A stretch of DNA of 64,000 nt, from the NCBI RefSeq assembly GCF_039621855.1, contig NZ_CP155071.1:682001-746000 (forward strand), written 5' to 3'. Positions 1 to 8,129 of this stretch are shown here, piece after piece. Under the pieces are notes generated by a model that was not told where the DNA came from, did not search any database, and was given only the letters and a program-made list of their open reading frames with translations. The DNA is from Erwinia sp. HDF1-3R. Its GTDB lineage: Bacteria > Pseudomonadota > Gammaproteobacteria > Enterobacterales > Enterobacteriaceae. A program made the translations under genes and the position numbers. Position 1 is the first letter of the stretch. Every line of letters begins with the position of its first letter.

Positions 1-667
1 GGCGGCCGATAAGCTTACCACCGATGCAGAGGCGCTGGCGCGGGGGTGGGAAACGCATCTGACTATTGTCAATGAGGCGCTGGTTCCCTGTGAATCGCTC
101 TTTCCCCTGATCGATAAGCTCGCCGCGAAAGCGAATACCCAAATATCGCTGATAACAGAAGTGCTGGCGGGGGCCTGGGAGCGGCTGGAGCAGGGCAGGG
201 CAGACATCGTCATCGCGCCGGATATGCACTTTCGTGCCTCGTCGGAAATTAATACCCGCAAACTGTACAGCATGATTAGCGTGATTGTTGCCAGTCCCGA
301 GCACCCTATTCATGACGAGCCTGAACCGCTCTCTGAGGTGACGCGGGTGAAGTATCGCGGTATCGCGGTGGCGGATACTGCCCGCGAGCGTCCGGTGCTC
401 ACCGTACAGCTGCTGGACAAGCAGCAGCGGCTGACCGTCAGCTCAATTGCGGATAAACACCGGGCGCTGCTGGCCGGGCTGGGCGTGGCTTCAATGCCCT
501 ATCCCCTGGTGGAAAAGGATATTGCCGAAGGACGCCTGCGGGTGGTCAGCCCGGAATATACCCGGGAGGTGGACATTATTATGGCATGGCGTCGCGACAG
601 CATGGGCGAAGCGAAAGCCTGGTGCCTGCGGGAAATCCCTAAGCTACTGGCGAAGCGGCAGGGATAA
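1..667 (+). CDS. yhaJ: LysR-family regulator, C-terminal part (YhaJ-like), truncated by window edge
   Basis: The reading frame is open from base 2 to the stop at 667, so the gene enters from outside the window and its N-terminal winged helix-turn-helix is not seen. What remains is a LysR-type effector-binding domain of about 220 residues, ending in the typical LWR-like tail (IMAWRRDSMGEAKAW). The assignment to YhaJ rests on the position next to yqjG, as in E. coli, and on the family type. YhaJ is a LysR regulator reported to respond to aromatic compounds. The gene converges on yqjG with about 30 bases between the stops. LysR membership is secure; the exact orthology is likely rather than proven. 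Confidence 0.8.
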   Translation, partial: AADKLTTDAEALARGWETHLTIVNEALVPCESLFPLIDKLAAKANTQISLITEVLAGAWERLEQGRADIVIAPDMHFRASSEINTRKLYSMISVIVASPEHPIHDEPEPLSEVTRVKYRGIAVADTARERPVLTVQLLDKQQRLTVSSIADKHRALLAGLGVASMPYPLVEKDIAEGRLRVVSPEYTREVDIIMAWRRDSMGEAKAWCLREIPKLLAKRQG

Positions 668-696
668 CTGGTCTGGGGAGCTGCGCATGTTAGCGA

Positions 697-1683
697 TTAA
701 CGAAAGCGCTCATCACGTCCGTGCGGTTCATCCCAGTCAAAGGCCGGCCCCAGTGAAATGATCCCGCTGGGGTTGATGGTCTTGTGGCTGCAATAGTAAT
801 GATGACGAATGTGCGCCAGGTCTACCGTCTCGTCCAGGCCGGGCATCTGATAGATCTCACGCAGGAACCCATTCAGATTCAGATAGTCGCTGATGCGATA
901 CTTATCGCATTTGAAGTGAGTAACGTAAACGGGATCGAAGCGCACCAGGGTGGTCCACAGGCGCAGATCGGCCTCGGTCAGGCGGTCGCCCGTCAGATAA
1001 CGGTGCTGCCCCAGCATCTGTTCAAGCCTCTCGAGGGAATTAAACAGAGCCGTTACGGCTTCGTCATAGGCGTCCTGCGTGGTGGCGAAGCCAGATTTAT
1101 AAACGCCATTATTGACCGTGTCGTAAATCCAGCCGTTAACCTGGTTAATTTTATCCCGCAGATCCGCTGGATAATAGTCTCCCGCCCGTGCGCCAGCGGC
1201 GTCAAAAGCGCTGTTTAACATCCGCAGAATATCGGCTGACTCATTGCTGACCAGGGTGTTTTGCTGTTTGTCCCACAGAACCGGGACGGTGACTCGTCCG
1301 GTGTAGGATTGATCGGCCTGGAGATAAAGCTGGTAGAGATAGTCGTGCTGGTAAAGATCATCGCCCGTGGCACCCGGAAAGGACTTATCAAAGGTCCAGC
1401 CGTTCTCCAGCATCAGAGGGTGAACAACAGAGACGGAAATCAGCGACTCCAGGCCTTTCAGCTTACGCATAATCAGGGTGCGGTGCGCCCAGGGGCAGGC
1501 AAGGGAAACATAGAGATGATAGCGGCCCGCTTCGGCGCGAAATCCTCCCTTCCCGGTTGGCCCGGCGTCACCGCTGGCGGTCACCCAGTTGCGAAAGGCA
1601 GACTCAGAGCGGCGAAAACGACCGCCTGTGGATGCCGTGTCATACCAGTTATCGTGCCAGACGCCATCTATCAGTTGGCCCAT
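697..1683 (-). CDS. yqjG: Glutathionyl-hydroquinone reductase (Xi-class GST)
   Basis: The 328-residue protein matches the usual length of Xi-class glutathione transferases, which reductively remove glutathione from glutathionyl-hydroquinones in the cytosol. The N-terminal thioredoxin-like domain carries the signature CPWAHR around residue 63, whose cysteine is the catalytic nucleophile. The remainder is the all-helical GST C-terminal domain with the RFDPVYVTHFKC segment seen in this family. It starts with MGQLIDGVWHD, typical for YqjG. It stands alone on the minus strand downstream of yqjF, as in E. coli. Confidence is high because motif, length and synteny agree. Confidence 0.95.
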   Translation of the reverse strand: MGQLIDGVWHDNWYDTASTGGRFRRSESAFRNWVTASGDAGPTGKGGFRAEAGRYHLYVSLACPWAHRTLIMRKLKGLESLISVSVVHPLMLENGWTFDKSFPGATGDDLYQHDYLYQLYLQADQSYTGRVTVPVLWDKQQNTLVSNESADILRMLNSAFDAAGARAGDYYPADLRDKINQVNGWIYDTVNNGVYKSGFATTQDAYDEAVTALFNSLERLEQMLGQHRYLTGDRLTEADLRLWTTLVRFDPVYVTHFKCDKYRISDYLNLNGFLREIYQMPGLDETVDLAHIRHHYYCSHKTINPSGIISLGPAFDWDEPHGRDERFR

Positions 1684-1785
1684 TGTGTCATCCCCCTTGC
1701 TGTAAATGCCTAAGAGTATAGCGCCTTACTGCGTGTCGGATCGTTATCTGCCCCTGCACTCGGGCGTCAGAGGCAGACAACGTTT

Positions 1786-2181
1786 TTACCACTTTTTGTT
1801 GAGCAGACGATCGAGGCTGTACGCGCCCGGACCGGTAATAAACAGCAGCAGATAGCCGCCAGATATAGACAGGTTTTTCATAAAGTTGATAGAACTGCCC
1901 GCCACTGACGCATCGCTATGGAAAATCAGCGCGGTAATAATCGCGAAGATGGCGGTAATGATTGCGGTAAAACGGGTCAGGAAACCAAACAGAATGGCCA
2001 GGCCACCCCCGAACTCCAGAAGGACAGTGAGCGGCAGCAGAAAGCCGGGTACGTGCATATGTTCCATATATTGCTGCGTGGCGGAGTAGCCGTTAATTTT
2101 GCCCCAGCCCGCCACGATAAACAGCACTGGCATCAGGATCCGTGCCAGCAGAAAGCCAAAGTCTTCTAATTTTTTCATCAA
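1786..2181 (-). CDS. yqjF: DoxX-family inner membrane protein YqjF
   Basis: This 131-residue protein has four hydrophobic segments and the DoxX-family pattern: an N-terminal LARILMPVLFIVAGWGKI helix, then a LEFGGGLAILFG helix. It is an inner membrane protein of unknown exact function. DoxX members are associated with redox stress or quinone metabolism, and YqjF in E. coli has been linked to responses to aromatic compounds. It lies between yqjK and yqjG on the same strand, matching the E. coli order, with about 100 bases to yqjG, so it may be co-transcribed with it. Confidence in the family is high; function is uncertain. Confidence 0.92.
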   Translation of the reverse strand: MMKKLEDFGFLLARILMPVLFIVAGWGKINGYSATQQYMEHMHVPGFLLPLTVLLEFGGGLAILFGFLTRFTAIITAIFAIITALIFHSDASVAGSSINFMKNLSISGGYLLLFITGPGAYSLDRLLNKKW

Positions 2182-2415
2182 TCACCCCAACAGGAATTAT
2201 CTCAACGAACACCGGTTCGCCGCATTAAGTTCAGGCCTGTCAGGAGATTAGCCCTGACCCACCTTTGTCACTGAAGATAATATTCGCCAGGCGAAACTAT
2301 TGTAAGCGAGATAAATTGTCGGAGTTTATCAGTAAAATTGAATGTGACGCAGGCCCAGTGATTACTGGGCCACAGACGTCAAAACGGCAGGATGAATCAG
2401 GGTGAAAGCGCAGAA

Positions 2416-2703
2416 TCAGCGATTAGGAAGATAATTGCGTACGACGCGCCAGGTGCTCCATAAGCCCAGGCCGCGCTTTGCCCAGCGGGTAATGCGGCGG
2501 GGATGGCGTACGGACCAGATGGCCATCAGGCCACTGCCGACTACGGCAAAGCGACGCAGGCTGACCAGCTTAAGCCAGCCACGGTCGTAGCGAGCGGTGG
2601 CTTCCAGAAACAGCTTTTTTTCAGCGCTTAAATCGAGCCGCTGTTGCTGTACCAGACGCAGCAGCTCCGCTTTATGTTCGGCACGTTCCCGGCTGCTGCT
2701 CAT
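2416..2703 (-). CDS. yqjK: YqjK-like protein
   Basis: A 95-residue basic protein with the N-terminal sequence MSSSRERAEHKAELLRLVQQQR and one hydrophobic stretch around residues 50-65 (RFAVVGSGLMAIWSV). This is the usual YqjK layout: a charged helical start, then a short membrane-associated segment and an arginine-rich tail. The start codon overlaps the yqjE stop by four bases (ATGA), so the two are translationally coupled. It is the last gene of the yqjD-yqjE-yqjK run. The molecular role is not known. The assignment rests on synteny and sequence pattern. Confidence 0.9.
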   Translation of the reverse strand: MSSSRERAEHKAELLRLVQQQRLDLSAEKKLFLEATARYDRGWLKLVSLRRFAVVGSGLMAIWSVRHPRRITRWAKRGLGLWSTWRVVRNYLPNR

Positions 2704-3095
2704 TTTTCTTCCTCCAGCAGCTTACGATCGGATTTCAGCTCTTTACGAGTGGCATTCAGCAGCGTCGAGCGGCGTGATTTGGCCAGCGTCCACAGGCCGA
2801 AAATAACCGCCAGTCCAAACAGCACGCCAGTGGTGATCGCCACAGCCATCAGTCGATACTGCGGGCTCACCGCCCAGATAATGAGGATCATCAGGCTCAT
2901 CAGGCCAAATGCGGTAAAAAGCATGGTCAGGCCGGTCATCAGGAGCATTTGAATGAGATTCGCTTTCTCTTCTTCAAGCTCGACGACCGCCAGCCGGACG
3001 CGCGTTTCTACGAGGCCTACCAGCGTGGTGATCAGACGCTGGCCAATGTTAATGACCCCTTTGCCGGGGCCCTGGCTTTGCTGAAGATTCGCCAT
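2700..3095 (-). CDS. yqjE: Phage holin-family membrane protein YqjE
   Basis: This 131-residue inner membrane protein has two adjacent hydrophobic hairpin helices in the middle (MLLMTGLTMLFTAFGLMSLM and a second near YRLMAVAITTGVLFGLAV) flanked by charged ends, typical of the holin superfamily III / DUF1469 type that includes YqjE. It overlaps yqjK by four bases and follows yqjD with a single base between them, so the three are one operon. In E. coli YqjD and YqjE are stationary-phase-related membrane proteins. The function beyond that is unknown. Confidence 0.9.
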   Translation of the reverse strand: MANLQQSQGPGKGVINIGQRLITTLVGLVETRVRLAVVELEEEKANLIQMLLMTGLTMLFTAFGLMSLMILIIWAVSPQYRLMAVAITTGVLFGLAVIFGLWTLAKSRRSTLLNATRKELKSDRKLLEEEK

Positions 3096-3096
3096 C

Positions 3097-3402
3097 TTAA
3101 CGACGCGTCAGCAGGACACCGAGTACCACACCAATTGCGGCACCGATACCCACGCTGGTCCATGGATTTTCACGCACGTAAACGTCGGCCTGGTCGGCTA
3201 CTTCACGTGAGGTTTGTGCAATACGCTCGCCGGAGTCGCCAAGACGTGCACGCGTATCTTTTAGCGCGCTCTGCGCTTTGCTGCGAAGCTTATCCAGTTC
3301 GGATTTTGATTTTTCGCCAGTGTGGCTCAGGACTTCTTCCAGCGTATCCGCCAGGGTTTTCAGTTCCGCACGCAGATGCTCAGATGTGGTGTCTTTAGAC
3401 AT
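3097..3402 (-). CDS. yqjD: ElaB/YqjD/DUF883 family membrane-anchored ribosome-binding protein
   Basis: The 101-residue product has a long amphipathic helical region, then a glycine-rich C-terminal membrane anchor (VGIGAAIGVVLGVLLTRR), the standard form of ElaB/YqjD/YgaM proteins. In E. coli YqjD binds ribosomes at the inner membrane in stationary phase through its N-terminal part. A strong ribosome binding site (AAGGAG) lies upstream of the ATG. It heads the yqjD-yqjE-yqjK operon, with yqjC just upstream in the same orientation. Confidence is high from length, anchor motif and synteny. Confidence 0.94.
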   Translation of the reverse strand: MSKDTTSEHLRAELKTLADTLEEVLSHTGEKSKSELDKLRSKAQSALKDTRARLGDSGERIAQTSREVADQADVYVRENPWTSVGIGAAIGVVLGVLLTRR

Positions 3403-3443
3403 AACAAACTCCTTTAAATTTTGTTGTGAGAGTCATGCAGCGC

Positions 3444-3818
3444 TTAATAGCGAGCCGCCTGAACTTCCTTTAATTCGCGCTTTGCTTCTGCCAGTTTCTG
3501 TTCACGCCGGGTGATTTTTTTACGGTCATCGCCATCCGCCTTTTCCTTATCCAGCTCTTTCTGCCGCTCTTCCACTTTCTGCTGATGTTCTTTGATCTTC
3601 TCCTGATGGAGCGATTTCAGTTTCTCATCCGTGCAGCCAGCGCGGGCTTCAGTCAGAGCCCGTTCCAGTCCGTTAACGCGACGTTGATTGTCATGCTGGC
3701 GGGCCAGATCGATTTCATGCTGAATGGCCTGCTCTTTTTGCTGGCAAAGGGAAGCAGCCGCATGGGAGAAAGTGGTCAGAGTTAACAGGCTTAAGCCGAG
3801 AATCGTGCGGTATTTCAT
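3444..3818 (-). CDS. yqjC: DUF1090 periplasmic protein YqjC
   Basis: This 124-residue protein starts with a clear signal peptide (MKYRTILGLSLLTLTTFSHA, cleavage after AHA around residue 21). A highly charged, coiled-coil-like mature part follows, rich in Glu, Lys and Gln, with two cysteines (CQQKEQAI and GCTDEK) that could pair. That is the DUF1090 / YqjC pattern. It is predicted to be periplasmic. It lies upstream of yqjD, as in E. coli, and about 170 bases downstream of mzrA. No biochemical role is known. Confidence 0.92.
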   Translation of the reverse strand: MKYRTILGLSLLTLTTFSHAAASLCQQKEQAIQHEIDLARQHDNQRRVNGLERALTEARAGCTDEKLKSLHQEKIKEHQQKVEERQKELDKEKADGDDRKKITRREQKLAEAKRELKEVQAARY

Positions 3819-3989
3819 ATCAGATTTTCCTTTCTAATTTTGGGGCCGCAGGAACGACACCCATGATCCTGTCATGGCTATCCGGGTTAGTCTGGCTTAC
3901 TAAGCATAGTCAGAAATCCTGAAAAGCTCAAAAAGAGAGAATATTCTTAGAGATAGCCTGCAAAAATTGCCGAAGACAGGGCGTTAATG

Positions 3990-4376
3990 TTAGCCGACGG
4001 CCTGTTTATTCTGGCTGAGGCGGTGCATCCACTCAATCGTGCCTGGCGCGTCTGGTCGGCCAATACTGAAACCATAGGGTAACAGCTCATGAAGCACCTT
4101 TTCCGCAGCGTTGCTCTGCTCAACGGAGTCAAACTTTATCAATAACGCGTTGTTATCCGGAGTAATACTTTTGATATGTATGCCCTCCGCATTGAGCCGC
4201 TGATAAACGTAGAAGCCATCGGGCAGCGTGATGCCCTGCCGTGAAGCGCGAATTTGCAGCGCACTTTCGCTGTGAAACAGCGTGGGCAGAAAAAAGATCG
4301 CCACCAGCGCAGCCGCGCCCAGTAAAAGTATCGAAAATATCCGCGTAGTAGCGCAGGACCTGAGAAATTTGCGCAT
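3990..4376 (-). CDS. mzrA: EnvZ/OmpR regulon moderator MzrA
   Basis: The 128-residue product has a short cytoplasmic start, one transmembrane segment (residues about 12-30, IFSILLLGAAALVAIFFLPTL) and a periplasmic domain of about 95 residues, matching MzrA in length (127 in E. coli) and topology. In E. coli MzrA contacts the histidine kinase EnvZ and links the Cpx envelope stress response to OmpR output. It starts 5 bases after the yqjA stop and is co-transcribed with it, as in E. coli. Identity is supported by size, topology and neighbours. Confidence 0.9.
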   Translation of the reverse strand: MRKFLRSCATTRIFSILLLGAAALVAIFFLPTLFHSESALQIRASRQGITLPDGFYVYQRLNAEGIHIKSITPDNNALLIKFDSVEQSNAAEKVLHELLPYGFSIGRPDAPGTIEWMHRLSQNKQAVG

Positions 4377-4381
4377 CCGGA

Positions 4382-5053
4382 TTATCCCTTATTAGCATCA
4401 GAGCTATTTTTTTTCCGCCACAGTACGTACAGCGATCCCGCCAGTCCGAAAACCAGCAGCACCAGGGGCAGCAGCATCAGACAGAACATCAGCTGATCTT
4501 CGTATTTGAGAAAAAGTGGCGTTTTGCCGAGCGCGAAGCCCATAACGGTGAGGATTAAGACCCACAGCAGCCCGCTCATCCAGTTAAATAACTGAAAGCG
4601 CGCATTGCTCAGGCCGGACAGGCCGGCAATGGTGGGCAGCAGCGTACGGACAAAGGCAATAAAGCGACCAACCAGCAGCGCGGAAAGACCGTGGCGATGA
4701 AACAGGCTGTGCGCGCGCTGATGGTACTGAGCGGGAAGATGCGACAGCCACTTTTGTACGGTCGCCGTATTGCCCAGCCACCGGCCCTGAATATAGCTTA
4801 CCCAGCACCCCAGACTGGCGGCAGTGGTCAGAATAAATAGCGTCATGGGGAAGGTCATGGTGCCCTTGGCGATCAGCACCCCGACCAGAATCAGCAGGCT
4901 GTCGCCCGGCAGGAATGCCGCGGGGAGCAGACCATTTTCGAGGAATAAAATCATAAACAGCACGGCGTAAATCGCCCATACCAGCGTCGGATCGGCCAGG
5001 GAATCATAATCCTGCTGCCAGAGAGCCTGTATCAGTGCTTTAAAAATATCCAT
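4382..5053 (-). CDS. yqjA: DedA-family membrane protein YqjA
   Basis: This 223-residue multi-pass inner membrane protein shows DedA-family signatures: [20 protein letters not shown] near residue 40, a central GRWLG, then the re-entrant motif [19 protein letters not shown]. DedA proteins are proton-dependent transporters that influence membrane lipid topology and envelope integrity. E. coli YqjA is needed for growth at alkaline pH and is Cpx-regulated. It is the first gene of the yqjA-mzrA operon. In E. coli the exu/uxa genes sit next to it; here they are absent and a 357-base gap leads to sstT. Confidence 0.95.
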   Translation of the reverse strand: MDIFKALIQALWQQDYDSLADPTLVWAIYAVLFMILFLENGLLPAAFLPGDSLLILVGVLIAKGTMTFPMTLFILTTAASLGCWVSYIQGRWLGNTATVQKWLSHLPAQYHQRAHSLFHRHGLSALLVGRFIAFVRTLLPTIAGLSGLSNARFQLFNWMSGLLWVLILTVMGFALGKTPLFLKYEDQLMFCLMLLPLVLLVFGLAGSLYVLWRKKNSSDANKG

Positions 5054-5410
5054 AAGGTATTCCTGAACATCATTGTTAGCCGTGTTCGGGCGGTGTCCGT
5101 CACAACGAGTTTATTATTATAATATTGAGTGCAGAACTGCGCTGAACAAAGGCGTTAATCTCCGAAATCTGGCAAGGGGATGAGGTATTGCGTTCCTGCC
5201 TGACGGTAAGAAAATGCCGCTAAATGTAACAAAATCCCGACAGGTGAGACAGCAGAAACTCTCTGCCAGAATGTTTTACAGGGGTGGGCGGTGAGCGGAA
5301 AGGCGCTTTACACAGACTGACACTTAAGAAGAGTCTCTTACGTGGCTGCTGCTACGTTGACGCGAAAGAGGTGAAGCGGTCGGGACAGATACCCGACCGC
5401 GCTGGCGAGA
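5054..5410. other. Intergenic region between yqjA and sstT
   Basis: No credible gene was found. The left end must hold the yqjA promoter, with an AT-rich patch near 5110-5125. The right end carries a strong GC-rich hairpin just past the sstT stop. In E. coli the galacturonate/glucuronate genes occupy this junction, so the gap marks a gene-content difference. Confidence 0.5.
5376..5400 (-). terminator. Hairpin downstream of sstT
   Basis: A perfect 9-base-pair stem (GCGGTCGGG with CCCGACCGC, arms 5376-5384 and 5392-5400) lies 10 bases past the sstT stop on the minus strand. There is no clear run of U after it, so it may stabilise the 3' end rather than act as a classical intrinsic terminator. 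Confidence 0.5.
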
Positions 5411-6652
5411 TTAAAGGCTCTTTTGCTGTTCCCGACGATCTTCTGCCATACAGGCGGCGGCGGTAAACAGAATATCGGCGGAGGAGTTCAGCGCCGTTTC
5501 GGCAGAATCCTGTAGCACGCCAATAATGAAGCCAACGGCCACCACCTGCATGGCGACATCATTAGGAATACCGAACATATTGCAGGCCACCGGGATCAGC
5601 AGCAGAGACCCCCCCGCCACGCCAGATGCGCCACAGGCACAAATTGACGCGACCAGGCTAAGCAGAATGGCCGTTCCGCTATCAACGTGGATCCCCAGCG
5701 TATGGACCGCTGCCAGCGTCAGCACGGTAATGGTGATGGAGGCGCCAGCCATGCTGATATTCGCCCCAATGGGAATGGAAACGGAATAGGTGTCCTCATC
5801 CAGCTGTAGCCTTTTCGCCAGGGCCATATTCACCGGAATATTGGCCGCCGAGCTGCGGGTGAAGAATGCGGTCACCCCGCTTTCGCGCAGGCAGGTAAAT
5901 ACCAGAGGATAAGGATTGCGGCGGATTTTCCACCATACCAGGAGCGGATTAAACACCAGCGCCATCAGTACCATACAGCCCAAAAGCAGCGCCAGCAGGT
6001 GGGCATAATCCCACAGTGCGGCAAAGCCGGTCGAGGCAAGGATTGAGGCCACCAGGCCAAAAATCCCCAGCGGCGCAAAACGGATAACGATACGCACCAG
6101 CCCGGTAACCGCTTCTGACGCATCGTTAAGAAAGGCGCGCGTGGTATCGCTGCTGTGGCGAAAGGCAAAGCCCAGACCTATGGCCCAGACCAGAATGCCG
6201 ATATAGTTGGCGTGCATGAGTGCATCAATGGGATTAGCCACCATGCTCATCAGCAGGCTGTGCAGCACGGCAAGAATGCCGGAAGGCGGGGCGATGGTCT
6301 GTCCCTGGTCAGCCAGCGTGAGCGTCTGTGGAAACAGATGGCTAAAGACGACCGCCACGACGGCGGCGAAGAAAGTGCTCAGCAGATAAAGCACAATAAT
6401 GGGGCGGATATTGGTTTTTTGCCCCTGCTGATGGTTCGCAATCGAGGCGATCACCAGCACCATCACCAGGATGGGGGCGACGGCCTTGAGTGCGCTAACG
6501 AACAGCTCGCCAAACAGACCCACAGCCAGCGCATTCTCCTTCGAAAACCACGCCAGCGCCATTCCAGCGAACAGGCCAATCATAATCTGTGTAACCAGGC
6601 TTCCCTGCATCAGGCGCTGGAGTAACCCCGCGCGTTCTTTTCCCATATTCAT
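5411..6652 (-). CDS. sstT: Serine/threonine:Na+ symporter SstT
   Basis: This 413-residue multi-pass membrane protein belongs to the dicarboxylate/amino acid:cation symporter (DAACS) family. The N-terminal half contains [22 protein letters not shown] and GQKTNIRPI, as in E. coli SstT. The C-terminal half has the serine-rich re-entrant loop [11 protein letters not shown] and [13 protein letters not shown], the substrate and sodium binding region of this fold. SstT imports L-serine and L-threonine with sodium. The start at 6652 (MNMGKERAG) was chosen because upstream in-frame residues look unlike the family; ATG at 6646 is an alternative. It is monocistronic, next to alx as in E. coli. Confidence 0.93.
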   Translation of the reverse strand: MNMGKERAGLLQRLMQGSLVTQIMIGLFAGMALAWFSKENALAVGLFGELFVSALKAVAPILVMVLVIASIANHQQGQKTNIRPIIVLYLLSTFFAAVVAVVFSHLFPQTLTLADQGQTIAPPSGILAVLHSLLMSMVANPIDALMHANYIGILVWAIGLGFAFRHSSDTTRAFLNDASEAVTGLVRIVIRFAPLGIFGLVASILASTGFAALWDYAHLLALLLGCMVLMALVFNPLLVWWKIRRNPYPLVFTCLRESGVTAFFTRSSAANIPVNMALAKRLQLDEDTYSVSIPIGANISMAGASITITVLTLAAVHTLGIHVDSGTAILLSLVASICACGASGVAGGSLLLIPVACNMFGIPNDVAMQVVAVGFIIGVLQDSAETALNSSADILFTAAACMAEDRREQQKSL

Positions 6653-6797
6653 ATTCAACAACCAGCTTAGTAGTGTGATCCTGATGCGCGTCAGCGTCGT
6701 CTGCGCTGAACATAGCGGCATTCTCGTGTTTGCGCTGAGGAGTATAAGGAAATGTCATGGCAGGGGAAGTGAAAAGTGATCCTGCCACGCCGGGTGA

Positions 6798-7763
6798 TTA
6801 TCCAGCTTTGCGACGGTTGCGCTGGTTAACCCAGGCGTTGATCAGCAGCGTCACCGCCAGAATCCCGCCAACCGTCGCCAGCGAGGCCGCCACCGGAATG
6901 TGGTAGAAATCGACGATCAGCATTTTGATTCCGATAAATATCAGCACCACCGCCAGGCCATACTTCAGCATGGAAAAGCGCTCCGCCACGCTTGCGAGCA
7001 GGAAATACATAGCGCGGAGGCCCAGAATGGCGAAAAGGTTGGAGGTCAGCACGATAAAGGGGTCGGTGGTGACCGCGAAAATGGCCGGAATGCTGTCTGC
7101 GGCGAAGATCACATCGCTAATCTCAACCATGATTAATGCCAGCAGCAGCGGTGTGGCAAACAGTAATCCATTGCGACGAATAAAGAACTTCTCGCCCTCC
7201 AGCCCCTCCGTCATGCGCAGGTGGCCACGCAGCCAGCGAATCAGCGGCTTGTCTCCCGCCGGTTTTTCGTCCTCTCCCCCCGGAATAGCCATCTTAACCC
7301 CGGTAAACAGCAGGAAGACGCCGAAGAGATATAGCACCCAGCTAAACTCGGTCACCAGCCAGCTTCCGGCGAAAATCAGCAGGGTGCGCAGGACGATCGC
7401 GCCAAGCACCCCGTAAATCAACACTCGCCGCTGCAATGCGGGGGGAATGGCGAAATAGCTGAACAGCATCAGCCAGACGAAGACGTTATCCACGGCCAGC
7501 GCTTTTTCCAGCACGTAGCCGGTCAGAAAAGCCAGGGTCTGGCGATGTGCCACCTCAGGTCCTGCGGTGGCCTGCAGGTAGGCCCAAAGCGCGGCGCTGA
7601 ATAACAGCGATACGGTCACCCAGATAAGTGACCAGACGGCTGCCTGTTTGAAGGTCATGGTTTGTGCGCCGCGTAGGCCCTGGAGGAACAGGTCGATGGC
7701 AAGCATAATCAATACGATGGCGGCAAAGCAGCCCCAGAGAAGCGGTGTACCCGTGGTGTGCAT
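6798..7763 (-). CDS. alx: TerC-family membrane protein Alx (manganese/pH-responsive)
   Basis: This 321-residue protein has about nine transmembrane segments and the TerC-family acidic motifs ([19 protein letters not shown] near residue 75 and [16 protein letters not shown] in the second half), which form the metal-binding core. E. coli Alx is implicated in manganese export and is induced at alkaline pH. I start it at [11 protein letters not shown] (7763) because E. coli Alx begins MNTVGTPLLWG; an upstream ATG at 7796 would add eleven unrelated residues. The gene stands alone and is preceded by a yybP-ykoY-type RNA leader, the known control element of alx. Confidence 0.95.
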   Translation of the reverse strand: MHTTGTPLLWGCFAAIVLIMLAIDLFLQGLRGAQTMTFKQAAVWSLIWVTVSLLFSAALWAYLQATAGPEVAHRQTLAFLTGYVLEKALAVDNVFVWLMLFSYFAIPPALQRRVLIYGVLGAIVLRTLLIFAGSWLVTEFSWVLYLFGVFLLFTGVKMAIPGGEDEKPAGDKPLIRWLRGHLRMTEGLEGEKFFIRRNGLLFATPLLLALIMVEISDVIFAADSIPAIFAVTTDPFIVLTSNLFAILGLRAMYFLLASVAERFSMLKYGLAVVLIFIGIKMLIVDFYHIPVAASLATVGGILAVTLLINAWVNQRNRRKAG

Positions 7764-7834
7764 AGCGCGGTATCCTGTACAAAATAAAATGGCCAACGTT
7801 GGACGACGTCAGCCACAGTATTTTTGCTGTATGC

Positions 7835-7960
7835 AAACCTCGCCTTACGGCAAGGTCTCACTTACAACACAGGATGGGATCCTGGATGCCCGGTAACCGG
7901 GTGCTTACGCACCGTATTGACGATTAGCCGGCAATGAAGTTACTCCCCTTTGCTGAGGCA
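7835..7960 (-). promoter_or_regulatory. yybP-ykoY-type riboswitch (alx leader, PRE/SraF)
   Basis: On the minus strand, 75 to 200 bases upstream of the alx start, are the two conserved blocks of the yybP-ykoY manganese riboswitch. The first is AAAGGGGAGTAAC (complement of about 7940-7952); the second is GAGACCTTGCC (complement of about 7847-7857). Between them lies a hairpin made from GGTGCGTAAGCACC. In E. coli this leader (PRE, also described as SraF) senses manganese and alkaline pH and controls alx. The limits given are approximate because I set them by eye from the conserved blocks. Confidence 0.85.
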
Positions 7961-8129
7961 GACGATAAGGAAGCGCGACCGAAAGGTCAATACTCTTCAG
8001 TCATATTTAGACATATTTACAGAGCCAACGGCGGCGCTGGCAGGCGCAGCGATCCGATGAGAGTTTGATTTTTGCCGCCACCTCTCCCACGATAAGGGCT
8101 GAAAGCGGAGCCGGGGATAAACGAGACTC

